Part shown: positions 16,663 through 24,915 of the stretch, in pieces | Layout: every line of letters begins with the position of its first letter | Numbering within the stretch: the first letter of the stretch is position 1 | From: Streptomyces sp. NBC_01454 | GTDB lineage: Bacteria > Actinomycetota > Actinomycetes > Streptomycetales > Streptomycetaceae | Reading direction: 5' to 3' | Assembly: GCF_036227565.1 (NCBI RefSeq) | Contig: NZ_CP109462.1 | Span: 62,001 to 126,000 of the forward strand | DNA: 64,000 nt | The notes under the pieces: generated by a model | Told to the model about the DNA's origin: nothing | Database searches by the model: none | Seen by the model: only the letters and a program-made list of their open reading frames with translations | Position numbers and translations under genes: made by a program

Positions 16663-17802
16663 TCAGCCAAGTTGTGACTGAACGTGCCTCCGTGTGAGAG
16701 GCACGGGCATGTGAGTCAGCTGGTCGGCCAGGTGACGAAGGCCGTCGGGTTCGGAGTACGGCTCCCTGACGGCTTCAGCCGCGACCTGAAACTGCTGCAG
16801 ACCGCCGGGCAGAGCCTGGTAACCACGCCGGACCGACCACCGGGCACCCGGCAGGTCGCCTCCTTCCAGGTAGCGGTGCGTCAACCGGCGGGCGACGCCC
16901 ACGATGGACTCGGACATCTCGCTGGCGTACGGCTCAGCCCACGCATACCAATCCAGGCCGATGACGTCGGCGAACGGCGGCCCGTTGACGAGTTCCAGGG
17001 CTGCGCGCAGATTGCGTGTACCGGCCTGGGAGCCGTCGTTCTCGCCGCGGGCGGCGAGCTCCTTGAACTGCCCCCAGTCACTGGTGACCAAGGAGGTCAG
17101 TGCGTACCCGGTCTCCTGACTCCACGTCGGAAAGTGATCGGAGCCGAGCCAGGCCCGCAGGCGGCTCATGGCAGTGTTGCGGCTGTCAGCGCGAACCCGC
17201 TGCCCAGGCCACAGGGCCGCGTCCAGGGCGTGACGGTCGCTCCCGGGGTTCAGGTACAACCAGATGGCGTACTCCGTGAGCCGCGAGCGGCGCTTGGACT
17301 CGACCGGCCCTTGCGCACCACGGACCTTCGGGGCCCCCAGCAGCACGAGATTGAGACCGCTCGACGGCCGGGGAAAGGGAATCGCCGGCCAGTCATCGAG
17401 TTCGTCCTGCTGGCCGGCCGACTCCGCCTCCGGTGTTTCCGGGCCGGGTTCCGCCTCCATCAATGTGGGGAGCAGGCCCTCCAGCACGCCGAGCGTGATG
17501 GCCCATCCCTCGGCGAACGCCAGCTCTTGCTTGCTTGCTTCGACCATGGTGGCGGGGAACCAGGTTGCCTCGGGACGCAGTATCTGCCACGCGATGTCAT
17601 GGGGCCCGCAGATTGACCGGATGACGACCAGGGCAGCGGCGCGCCAGCGTGTGAGCGTAGCTATCGGGCTGTTGAGGTCGAGGTACTCGGCTTGCTCCAG
17701 GAGGCGCTGTACGGCGTGCTGGGTATGCCGCGCTGTACTTCCTCCGAGGGGACGGCGGGCAATGAGGGGCTCGGTATAGGGAAGGGTGGGGGCCCTGTTC
17801 AT
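16663..17802 (-). CDS. BTAD-domain (SARP-like) regulator
   Basis: A 379-aa protein. Residues ~150-379 fit the region found in SARP-type regulators: a winged-helix-like segment (NLVLLGAPKVRG, RRSRLTEYAIWLYLNPG, ALDAALWPG, RNTAMSRLRAWLG) followed by the bacterial transcriptional activator domain of TPR-like helices (ALELVNGPPFADV to RWSVRRGYQALPG). The N-terminal ~150 residues are not recognised and lack a clear membrane segment. Proteins of this type regulate nearby operons, so it is a candidate regulator of the surrounding six-promoter regulon; that link is inference. Confidence 0.75.
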   Translation of the reverse strand: MNRAPTLPYTEPLIARRPLGGSTARHTQHAVQRLLEQAEYLDLNSPIATLTRWRAAALVVIRSICGPHDIAWQILRPEATWFPATMVEASKQELAFAEGWAITLGVLEGLLPTLMEAEPGPETPEAESAGQQDELDDWPAIPFPRPSSGLNLVLLGAPKVRGAQGPVESKRRSRLTEYAIWLYLNPGSDRHALDAALWPGQRVRADSRNTAMSRLRAWLGSDHFPTWSQETGYALTSLVTSDWGQFKELAARGENDGSQAGTRNLRAALELVNGPPFADVIGLDWYAWAEPYASEMSESIVGVARRLTHRYLEGGDLPGARWSVRRGYQALPGGLQQFQVAAEAVREPYSEPDGLRHLADQLTHMPVPLTRRHVQSQLG

Positions 17803-17958
17803 GGCGACTCCTGGTCGGGTTCGGCGTGGGCGAGCTCACCATCTGCGCATCGTCCGGTCTGGGGGTCGTTCATGTCCGGCGTCTGCGGTGGTCCGGTGGT
17901 CTGGGGGCGGGGGCAGGGCTTCACGGCAGACGGGTGTCGCCGGTACGGCCCGTATGGA

Positions 17959-18942
17959 TCAGCGGGCCCGTGATGCGCGCGTGGGGGCCTGCGGCGTTGA
18001 CGTCTCGCCGTAGTTCCGGACGGGGGCGGGGCGCCGGGAGCGCGGGGTCCTGTCGACAGAACGGCTGGAGATCATCGCGGGTTCCAGGTCGATGCTGACC
18101 GGCAGATGGTCGGAGCCGTTCAACGCCGCGTGGGTGCGCAGGACTCGGTAGCCGGCGAGAGCGGGCAGCAGGTGCCGGGTCGTACGGATCATGTCGATGC
18201 GCCGCGGCCCGAAGGGGTCTCCGACGGGCCAGTGACCGGTCGTGGGCTGCCACGGGCAGTCGAGGGTGGCCGCCGCGTCCAGGAGTCCGCCGCGGCGCAG
18301 GACCTCTGCGGGGCTCCGGTCGGCGCGGTGTGGTGCGTCGGGATGGGCGTTCCACTCGACCTGGTAGAGGAGATCGGCGTACCACTCCTGGTCAGCGTAG
18401 GGGTCGTAGTAGTCGCCCTGTGCTGTCCGGTCGGCCGAAACGCTATTGAAGTCGCCTCCGATCACAGCAGGCCCCGGCGGGCGCGTCAGAGCGGCGACAA
18501 TACGGTGAGCCTCGTCGAATCGCCGGGCGGGCCGGAAGGGGTCTGCGTGGTAGCTGGCGAACGTGACCGGTTCGCGGGCTCCGAGGTCCAGTTGCAGGCG
18601 CGCCAGTGCGTGATGGAAGTCGCCGGCCTGGGAGGCACTCCAGGTGCCGGGGAGCGAGGTGATCCCCGGGCGCCAGAGGAGCCCGACGTGGTAGCGGTGC
18701 TGGCCTGAGGCGATGGCGGTGGTTCCTCGGGCGTCAACGGTACACAGCAGGCCGAGGGAGTCGGCGAGTTGGTGCAGGAGCCGTCCCGCGCCGGCGGCGG
18801 TGTCGTCCACGATCTCCTGGACCGCCAGCACGTCGGGCTGCGCCTCGGCGAGCGCCTGCCGCAGGGAAGCGGTGCGATCGTCGGGGCCCGTGAAGTCGAG
18901 CAGGTTGTAGCTGGTGAAACAGACGGCCACTGCTGTCTCCAT
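17959..18942 (-). CDS. Endonuclease/exonuclease/phosphatase family protein
   Basis: A 327-aa protein with the EEP motifs in order: SYNLLDF (Asn), LAVQEIV (Gln-Glu), VIGGDFNSVS (Asp-Phe-Asn) and the C-terminal SDHLPVSI (Ser-Asp-His). All catalytic residues for metal-dependent phosphodiester or phosphomonoester hydrolysis are present. The substrate (DNA, RNA or phospholipid) cannot be told from sequence; no signal peptide is seen, so it is probably cytosolic. ATG at 18942 (METAVAVCFT) was chosen because the longer frame would run through the tRNA gene. Motif B copy 2 lies 32 nt upstream. A basic, proline-rich tail of ~35 residues follows the domain. Confidence 0.88.
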   Translation of the reverse strand: METAVAVCFTSYNLLDFTGPDDRTASLRQALAEAQPDVLAVQEIVDDTAAGAGRLLHQLADSLGLLCTVDARGTTAIASGQHRYHVGLLWRPGITSLPGTWSASQAGDFHHALARLQLDLGAREPVTFASYHADPFRPARRFDEAHRIVAALTRPPGPAVIGGDFNSVSADRTAQGDYYDPYADQEWYADLLYQVEWNAHPDAPHRADRSPAEVLRRGGLLDAAATLDCPWQPTTGHWPVGDPFGPRRIDMIRTTRHLLPALAGYRVLRTHAALNGSDHLPVSIDLEPAMISSRSVDRTPRSRRPAPVRNYGETSTPQAPTRASRAR

Positions 18943-18973
18943 GGATCTGAGCGGCCCGGGCGGGTGCTCGCGT

Positions 18974-19010
18974 GCCCATAGAGGTGTGGAATCTGGTGCC
19001 CGTGTGACAT
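18974..19010 (-). promoter_or_regulatory. Motif B, copy 2 (putative promoter or operator)
   Basis: Minus-strand ATGTCACACG, 12 variable bases, CACACCTCTATGGGC, ending 31 nt before the ATG of the EEP gene. Same blocks and spacing as at 2731-2767. Confidence 0.6.
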
Positions 19011-19040
19011 CCGAGCACGCACTATCCGTCGATAGAAACG

Positions 19041-19076
19041 ACTCAGGCCCCGGCGTTGATGCGCCGGGGCCTGAGT
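19041..19076 (-). terminator. Terminator after the tRNA gene
   Basis: Perfect 15-bp inverted repeat (19041-19055 with 19062-19076, 6-nt loop) starting 7 nt past the 3' end of the tRNA and followed on that strand by CGTTTC. Confidence 0.75.
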
Positions 19077-19082
19077 TGCGAG

Positions 19083-19156
19083 TAGCGGGGACAGGATTTG
19101 AACCTGCGACCTCTGGGTTATGAGCCCAGCGAGCTACCGAGCTGCTCCACCCCGCG
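19083..19156 (-). tRNA. Initiator tRNA-fMet (CAT)
   Basis: A 74-nt cloverleaf: acceptor CGCGGGG paired with CCCCGC, D-arm GAGCAGCTCGGTAGCTC, anticodon arm CTGGG-CTCATAA-CCCAG and T-arm GCAGG-TTCAAAT-CCTGT. The unpaired C1-T72 end and three consecutive G-C pairs next to the anticodon loop mark an initiator rather than an elongator tRNA. The CCA end is not encoded. A terminator follows. A lone initiator tRNA on an accessory element is unusual. Confidence 0.93.
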
Positions 19157-19205
19157 TCGGTAGCGCTCACTATACGGGGCGCGGGGGAGCACCCGAACAT
19201 CAATA

Positions 19206-19234
19206 TTGCTTAATTGGTTTTACTGATGTAAGAT
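19206..19234 (+). promoter_or_regulatory. Promoter A5 of the six-copy family
   Basis: TTGCTT at 19206-19211, 17-bp spacer starting AATTGGTTT, TAAGAT at 19229-19234; 87 nt before operon 5 and 50 nt upstream of the divergent tRNA gene. Confidence 0.88.
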
Positions 19235-19321
19235 TGCAATCACTCGGAACGGGTGACGCACAGGGCGCCACACCGGTCCCGCCCCGCCCCGAGGGACAAA
19301 AGCCGATCCAGGAGAACTCCC

Positions 19322-20533
19322 TTGTCCTTCCACTCCCCCACCGAGCTCCAGCTCCCCATCCGCGACGTCACCGTCCCCGCTGTCGGGACGTTCGACCGGT
19401 TCACCGGCCAGGCCCGCTACCAGCTCACCGGCGACGAGGTCCGTGGCAGCTTCATCGTCGTCCCCGAGACGATGCCCGGATCCGACGCATGTCACGTCCG
19501 GGTCGTCTACGGCGACCACCCCGCACAGCCGCAGCACGAGCGGGTGGACGAGCCCAGGATCCGCCGGACCCGGGTGCGCGGGGAATGCGGCCCGCTCGCG
19601 GTCGACGCTCTGCCCGAGCGCCACCACCTCTCCGCGCGCGGCCAATGGGTCCGGTCGGACGGAACCCTGGGCACCGTCCCGCGCAGCACGCACCGGTACC
19701 TGGCCGAAGTCGTACACGCCGTCGTCACCCACTGGGCCACCCGGCCGAACCGGGAAGGGCTCATCAGGGCCGCCGCACGGCACGCCCAGCAGCAGCCCGA
19801 CATCCCGGCCCAGGCAGCCCGAGAGGCCATGGAGCGCGAACTGGACGACATCCGCGCGCAGATCGCACCGCACTGGACACTCCTCCAGCAGTTGGAGGCG
19901 GTCGCCCAGGCCGACGCGCCCCGACTCCCCGTACTGCCGCGCACGGTCCACATCGACTACCTCGACCCCGCCAACGGCACGACGGGCATCATGACGGCCC
20001 TCCCCCGACTCAACGCGCATGACGGAACGATCACTTACACCGTGACGAGCGGTGGCCGAGCACGCGGAGACTTCACGGTCGGCCCCGACCGGTACAGCCG
20101 CGACGCCCTTCCCGGAGGCGTGAGCGTGCGGCTCGGGGCCACCCCGCTACCCGAGGGCGCGGGCCGGGAGAACGAGCCCGTGGTCAACGGGATCCGTTTG
20201 CGCGGCTCCTGGAACTGCACCGACAGCCAGTCGCTCACCCCGGCCCTCCCGGCGGTGATCCCCGGCATCCAGCGGGCGGACGCTCCCGACCAGTCCGTGC
20301 CCGCGAACACCGCCGCATGGATCAGCACCGCGATCCGGGCGCTCGCCATCGCCTACCGCGACCACAGCAACGTGGACGCGCTGCGGCTGGCCGCCGGAAA
20401 GAGCCGTGTGGACCAGCTGCGCCAGGCCCCCGTCCTGGCGGTCCTCGAACTTCGCCGACAGGAATCCGCAGCCCAGGCGCGCGTCAGCGCCGCCCAAGAG
20501 GCCGAGGCGGCTTACGCGGCCCTGTCAGCCTGA
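19322..20533 (+). CDS. Hypothetical protein with internal duplication, 403 aa, operon 5
   Basis: The TTG at 19322 has AGGAG 8 nt upstream and was preferred to the earlier in-frame starts, which lie within the leader. The protein is made of two related halves. Each starts with a short strand, then FTGQARYQLTGDEVRGSF or a matching ITYTVTSGGRARGDF segment, then an R-x-R-G strand (RRTRVRGEC, NGIRLRGSW), then a helical segment with N-x-x-x-L-x-x-A-A. The ends carry Ala/Gln-rich helices. No family is recognised. It is probably a two-domain cytosolic protein that arose by tandem duplication. Confidence 0.75.
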   Translation: MSFHSPTELQLPIRDVTVPAVGTFDRFTGQARYQLTGDEVRGSFIVVPETMPGSDACHVRVVYGDHPAQPQHERVDEPRIRRTRVRGECGPLAVDALPERHHLSARGQWVRSDGTLGTVPRSTHRYLAEVVHAVVTHWATRPNREGLIRAAARHAQQQPDIPAQAAREAMERELDDIRAQIAPHWTLLQQLEAVAQADAPRLPVLPRTVHIDYLDPANGTTGIMTALPRLNAHDGTITYTVTSGGRARGDFTVGPDRYSRDALPGGVSVRLGATPLPEGAGRENEPVVNGIRLRGSWNCTDSQSLTPALPAVIPGIQRADAPDQSVPANTAAWISTAIRALAIAYRDHSNVDALRLAAGKSRVDQLRQAPVLAVLELRRQESAAQARVSAAQEAEAAYAALSA

Positions 20534-20572
20534 CCAATTCACCCCTCCAATCCATCCCCCAGGAGCGCCACC

Positions 20573-21043
20573 ATGGCTGAACCCACGTACACCCGCGCCG
20601 ACCTCCGCGCCGAGGCCGCGCGCCAGCACTTCGAACTCACCCGGGACCCCGACCACATGGGCGTCGGCGAATCCATGGGCACCGAGGCCGTACCGTCCAC
20701 GAACCCGACCCACACGTGGGAACAGCTGCTTCCGTACGACGCCGATGACGGAAAGGCGTACAGCACGGCCACCGACGCGGTTCACGACCTGATCAGCGGG
20801 GCGGTCAACCTGTCCACCTGGGCAGTCGAAATGGGGGTGGACGGACTGAAGCCGTCGGAGACCGCCTTCACCGTCAGCAGCGGCGAGCAGCCCATCGGCC
20901 GCATCCACCTCGCCTTCGGACCCGGCATGTCCCACGAGATGCGGGCCGGCCTGATCGCGAGCATCAGCCATGCGGTCGACGCTCATCTCCGGTCCGCTTC
21001 GAGCGGTGCCAGCCTCTCCAGTCACGGGCCGGGCCGGGCGTAG
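20573..21043 (+). CDS. Hypothetical protein, 156 aa, operon 5
   Basis: GAGCG precedes the ATG 39 nt after the previous gene. The protein is acidic, with a central segment AVHDLISGAVNLSTWAVEMG and a C-terminal helix. No known domain, signal peptide or membrane segment. Confidence 0.68.
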   Translation: MAEPTYTRADLRAEAARQHFELTRDPDHMGVGESMGTEAVPSTNPTHTWEQLLPYDADDGKAYSTATDAVHDLISGAVNLSTWAVEMGVDGLKPSETAFTVSSGEQPIGRIHLAFGPGMSHEMRAGLIASISHAVDAHLRSASSGASLSSHGPGRA

Positions 21044-21157
21044 TCTCCGTCCGTACGTGGGTGCCGCGCCTGGCGCGCGGCACCCGACCCCCTCTCTTCC
21101 ACACTGCACGGGCGGGGCCCCGGCCGGCTGCGCCGCCACACTTCCCGACCTTGAGTA

Positions 21158-21186
21158 TTGCTTAATTGGATTTATCGCAGTAGAAT
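21158..21186 (+). promoter_or_regulatory. Promoter A6 of the six-copy family
   Basis: TTGCTT at 21158-21163, 17-bp spacer starting AATTGGATT, TAGAAT at 21181-21186. The leader to operon 6 is 234 nt, longer than for the other copies; I found no start codon that would open a small gene in it. Confidence 0.88.
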
Positions 21187-21420
21187 TAGCTTATTGGCGG
21201 CGGGCGCTGCCGAGTCCGCGCAGAGGGCGAGCCCGCAGCCTCTCAACCGACTACGCGGCCCTCAACGAGCTTGAGACGTTCGGCTCGGTCGGGTGGGCAG
21301 GCCAGGGCGGCAACGTGTCCGACTGGAATTTCCACTTGGCCCGCCCGCCTCCTGATCACGCGATCGCCCACCGGTCCCACCGCACCGCGTTCCCGGGCCC
21401 ACCCGCATCAAGGAAGTCCC

Positions 21421-22227
21421 ATGCACACTCCGACCACGACGCTCGCCGTCGACGTCGCCGCACTGCTCCCCAAGCGCCTCCACACCCAATGGACCGTCAG
21501 CGTGGCTCACCGCGAGGGGCATCCGGACCACCCGGCTACCCACCTGACCGACGGCCAGCGCCGCTTCCTCCTTCTCCTGACCGACAGCGGTCACACCACG
21601 CTGACCGCTCCGGCGCCCGCCGCCGATACCTCGCTCACCGTCGAGGGCAGCGCCCCCACGGCGGTCGCCGGAGCAGCGCTGCGTTCGCTGCTGCCGCGCA
21701 TCGACCGCGACATCATCCGGCTGTCGCCGCCTCGGCAACGGCAGCACCGTCTCCAGCGCCTCGCCGAAATCGACGATCTGCTCCGCGAACTCGGTACATC
21801 TGCGGAGCGGTTCGAGCGGGCTGACGACACCACCGGCCTGTCCTGGCAGTGCGGCGACGCATTCGTGAGCTTCACGCTGCGCGGCACGTCGGCCACCGGC
21901 TCGGTGAGCTTCAGGGGAGGTCTGGGGGCACTGGAACGCTTCCTCGCCCCGTTCCTTCCTCCGCATCCGGGTCCAGGCCGTGTCCGTACCAGCCCGCTGC
22001 GCGGCTGCGGCGGTGTGGCCCGCCGTGTCGTCGCGGCCTTCCCCCATGCCGTCGAAGCCGACGAAGACGGCCTCGTCCGGTTCGCGGACGCAGACGGCGG
22101 CCCGCTCCAGGGCTGGGTGATGCCCCGCGACATCAACAGCCCCACCGGGCCGACGACACCGGTCACGGCCGGAGTCTGCGGCGCCGGTATCGACCTCATG
22201 CTTTCCGCGCTGCCCACGCTGGCCTGA
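21421..22227 (+). CDS. Hypothetical protein, 268 aa, operon 6
   Basis: AAGGAAG lies just before the ATG. Residues ~95-130 are Arg/Gln-rich and helical (RQRQHRLQRLAEIDDLLREL). The rest alternates short strands, with no recognised motif. First gene of operon 6. Confidence 0.72.
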   Translation: MHTPTTTLAVDVAALLPKRLHTQWTVSVAHREGHPDHPATHLTDGQRRFLLLLTDSGHTTLTAPAPAADTSLTVEGSAPTAVAGAALRSLLPRIDRDIIRLSPPRQRQHRLQRLAEIDDLLRELGTSAERFERADDTTGLSWQCGDAFVSFTLRGTSATGSVSFRGGLGALERFLAPFLPPHPGPGRVRTSPLRGCGGVARRVVAAFPHAVEADEDGLVRFADADGGPLQGWVMPRDINSPTGPTTPVTAGVCGAGIDLMLSALPTLA

Positions 22228-22338
22228 GCCACAGCCCCGGCGCGCAGCAGAACTGACCGCTTTACGGGGCCGGGCGTGCCAGCCCGGCCCTCTCTGGCGC
22301 AAAGCAACAGCGCCACGCCCCAATCAAGGAACACCGCA

Positions 22339-22899
22339 GTGAGCACCGCAGTCATAACGAACACGTTCACCCACCCCGACGTCGTCGCCGCACTCGAAGC
22401 CGGGATGGAGATGGCCGCCGACGAGTCGGGCCGCCCCGTCAGCGCTGAGCGCTTCACCTGGGCCACGGCCGCCGCCCTGACCTATCTCGACGGCGCCGGA
22501 GCGCCGTGGGCGGATGTGTACGCCCGGCACATCGAGCTCGCGGCCGCGCAGGCCGCCGCCGACAGGGGCGAGGACGTCGAGGACACCTCGGATCTGTACG
22601 CGGGCATGCGCTACAGCCGCGAACAGGTCTCGGCCGCCGTGAACGCGGGGGTCGACGCCGCCGCCCGGATGATCCGCGAGCGGCAGGCGGACGACATCGA
22701 CAACCTGGCGGTGAACGCCGTCCTGACACTTCTGGATGCCCCCGACGCCTCGTTCGACGCCGTCGTGGAGGAGTGCTACGGCGTCGACGCCGATGCCGTC
22801 AGCGGCTGGCTCTCGGACGTCCCGGCCGACAGCGACGCCGAACTCGATGCCCAGCAGACGGCCCGGATCGACGCGTACCTCCGCTCCGTCGGCCTCTGA
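22339..22899 (+). CDS. Hypothetical helical protein, 186 aa, operon 6
   Basis: Starts at a GTG with AAGGAA upstream. Almost entirely alpha-helical and acidic, with many Ala, Asp and Glu residues; two similar helical stretches (ALEAGMEMAADESG and AVNAGVDAAARMIRERQADD) hint at a repeat. Cytosolic; function unknown. Confidence 0.68.
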   Translation: MSTAVITNTFTHPDVVAALEAGMEMAADESGRPVSAERFTWATAAALTYLDGAGAPWADVYARHIELAAAQAAADRGEDVEDTSDLYAGMRYSREQVSAAVNAGVDAAARMIRERQADDIDNLAVNAVLTLLDAPDASFDAVVEECYGVDADAVSGWLSDVPADSDAELDAQQTARIDAYLRSVGL

Positions 22900-22966
22900 C
22901 CACGCCGCATGCCCCGGGCCGGGCCGCCACGCGGCCGCCCGGTCCCATCGAAGGAAGGAACATCCC

Positions 22967-23206
22967 GTGTCCGTACTCCTGATCGGCCGCTGGGACGCCG
23001 AAACCCTCGAGATCGAGGAGTCCCACACTGTCAGCGACGGAGACCAGGAAGCGATCGACGCCCTGCTCAGCGGGCGCGCCGGCGACTGGTGGTCGTGCGA
23101 ATACCTGGTCGACCGCCACCGCGACGCTGTGCAGCGGGCGTACGAGGAACTGGCTCCCGGCGAGTACCTGGTCGACGAAGCCGAGGGCTTCGATCCCACA
23201 CCGTGA
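22967..23206 (+). CDS. Hypothetical protein, 79 aa, operon 6
   Basis: GTG start 10 nt after an AAGGAAGG ribosome site. Small acidic protein starting MSVLLIGRWDAETLEI, with WWSCEYLVDRHRDAV in the middle. No family recognised. Confidence 0.62.
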   Translation: MSVLLIGRWDAETLEIEESHTVSDGDQEAIDALLSGRAGDWWSCEYLVDRHRDAVQRAYEELAPGEYLVDEAEGFDPTP

Positions 23207-23300
23207 CCGCCGCCCCTGGTGCCGCTCGGCAGGCCACCCACCCCGGCGATCCCGGCAAGCAGCCGGAACCGTCCGCTTTCCCCCGAGAGGTCTTCCCCCC

Positions 23301-23705
23301 GTGACCACCTTGAAGTTCGCCCTGGATGAGGCCCTGGCCGTCGCCGACCACGCAATGTTCGCCCCGAACGGGAGCCACATCCCCACATCCGACCAGGCCG
23401 AGTCCGGCCAGACCGTCTACGCGTCCCTGTGGTGGGTCAAGGACAACGGCACCTACCTCATGTCCAACGCCCCGTACGCGAAGGGCAAGGGCCCGGACAA
23501 CGCGTTCGCCAAGGGCTACGGTCCAGGCACCGACGCGCGCGGCATCCTCGGCGGCGACGACCGTGTCGTCGCCGTCTTCGCGCTGCACGATCCGCACACC
23601 CGCCAGTGCCTGCACTCTCAGCTCATCCGCGCACGCCGCGACGGGCACACCGCGCTCTTCCTGGAGATGGACGGCGACACCGTGGCCATGAGCACCGGCC
23701 GCTGA
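23301..23705 (+). CDS. Hypothetical protein, 134 aa, last gene of operon 6
   Basis: GTG start. The protein has a Gly/Lys-rich middle (YAKGKGPDNAFAKGYGPGTD) and a beta-rich C-terminal half (VVAVFALHDP, ALFLEMDGDTVAMS). No family recognised. It is convergent with the minus-strand gene ending at 23831. Confidence 0.65.
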   Translation: MTTLKFALDEALAVADHAMFAPNGSHIPTSDQAESGQTVYASLWWVKDNGTYLMSNAPYAKGKGPDNAFAKGYGPGTDARGILGGDDRVVAVFALHDPHTRQCLHSQLIRARRDGHTALFLEMDGDTVAMSTGR

Positions 23706-23830
23706 CCGGAGCTCCGACGGGACGCCTGCTGCCTGCAGCGACATGCCGTCCACGAAGATCGACGCCCGCCGTCGGGCGGGACGAATCCCATCCGACGGCG
23801 ACCGGCTACCAAGCGCCAGCCGTTGCCCGG

Positions 23831-24172
23831 CTACTCAGCTTGCTCCAGCACAGCCTGTAGGTGGTCGTCGCTCCAGCAGCGACCGCTCCACCGGTCCCTG
23901 TGCAGTGCCTCGCGACGCCGGACGTGTCCCGGCTCCTCGCTGCACTGGACCCAGCCGTAGCTCTCGGGGGCGGCGTCGAAGAACATCGCCGAACACGCAT
24001 CAGCCGCAGGTTCAGGGGTTGGGCCGTACAGCCCCAACCGGTCCAGCAGGCCGTCCGCGAGCCTCTCCGCTGCCTCCTCACCCAACTCTGTGGCAGCCGT
24101 AATCAGCTCCACGAACTGCCCGTACCTCGCCGGCGGCGTGATGGTCGGCAGAGACGTCTTCGGCGGGATCAT
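23831..24172 (-). CDS. Hypothetical protein, 113 aa
   Basis: ATG at 24172 has an excellent GGAGGA ribosome site and was chosen over the upstream TTG. The N-terminal half is helical (VELITAATELGEEAAERLADGLLDRLGL); the C-terminal half has two Cys and several His/Trp residues (YGWVQCSEEPGHVRRREALH, GRCWSDDH). The AT-rich stretch upstream could hold its promoter. No family recognised. Confidence 0.65.
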   Translation of the reverse strand: MIPPKTSLPTITPPARYGQFVELITAATELGEEAAERLADGLLDRLGLYGPTPEPAADACSAMFFDAAPESYGWVQCSEEPGHVRRREALHRDRWSGRCWSDDHLQAVLEQAE

Positions 24173-24365
24173 CAAGTCCTCCAACACCAAATCGAGTAAA
24201 CCTCTTCACTCTTCAGGCGTGGTACGGACCGGAAACGACAATAAATCTTGAAAAGGTGACGGGTGTCACACTGGTCAGGGAGCGCCCCCTACGACCTCAA
24301 CCACCGGTGAGTCACAGTCATCGAGCTTCGTCAGTTTGCGGGAACCGATGGCTACCTGGCGTGGG

Positions 24366-24827
24366 TCAGCGCATCGTGTGTCGCCAGGCCGGAATTTCAT
24401 GAGGCGCTGGCAGGCCGGGCAGGTGGCGGCGGCCGGCAGTGCTGCGGGTTTCCAGGTGGTCGAGGAGAGCCCGCGGCCCGGGGTTGCCCAAGACCCGGGC
24501 ATCGTGAGCTGCCGCCTGCAGCGCGGCCTCGAGTTCGGTGATGGCCGCATGGTAGGAGGTGAAGCCACGTACGCGTCCTATGTGCCGCTCGGCGTCTTCG
24601 GCCCGCCCGTACGCGGTCAGGAGCCGTCGTGTCCCGAACTGTTCGATGTCCTCGAGTTCGGGCCACCCCGCCCGCCAGGACGTGTCGGTGGCAAGCGCCC
24701 CGAGAAGTTCCTTGACCCTGTCGTGCCGCGCGCGCAGCGGCGCCTTCCATCCCACCATGCTCCAGACCGCGATGCTCAGCAGTACGGCGGCCTCCGCCGT
24801 GACCGTCGCCCAGGCAAGCCGGGTCAT
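24366..24827 (-). CDS. Membrane-anchored protein, 153 aa, possible 3' frameshift
   Basis: One N-terminal membrane segment (ATVTAEAAVLLSIAVWSMVG) followed by a charged helical domain that may form a coiled coil (ELEDIEQFGTRRLL to ITELEAALQAAAHD). Near 24440 the frame loses its helical character. The neighbouring frame continues to 24275 with a CPACQRLMKFRPGD zinc-type segment and a natural-looking tail, so a frameshift may have split one longer gene. Function unknown; it lies downstream of the zinc-ribbon membrane protein. Confidence 0.65.
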   Translation of the reverse strand: MTRLAWATVTAEAAVLLSIAVWSMVGWKAPLRARHDRVKELLGALATDTSWRAGWPELEDIEQFGTRRLLTAYGRAEDAERHIGRVRGFTSYHAAITELEAALQAAAHDARVLGNPGPRALLDHLETRSTAGRRHLPGLPAPHEIPAWRHTMR

Positions 24828-24915
24828 CGGCGTTCTCCCTCCCTTGCCGGAACGTGTGCGAGGGAGGGAGCGTGCCGACGTCGGCCGCCGTGCCTGTGGC
24901 GGTGGCTGCCGCTGT

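Noticed and set aside
17959..19203. Longer 414-aa version of the EEP gene
   Set aside because: Its first ~85 codons run through the terminator and initiator tRNA gene; the ATG at 18942 gives the normal family start.
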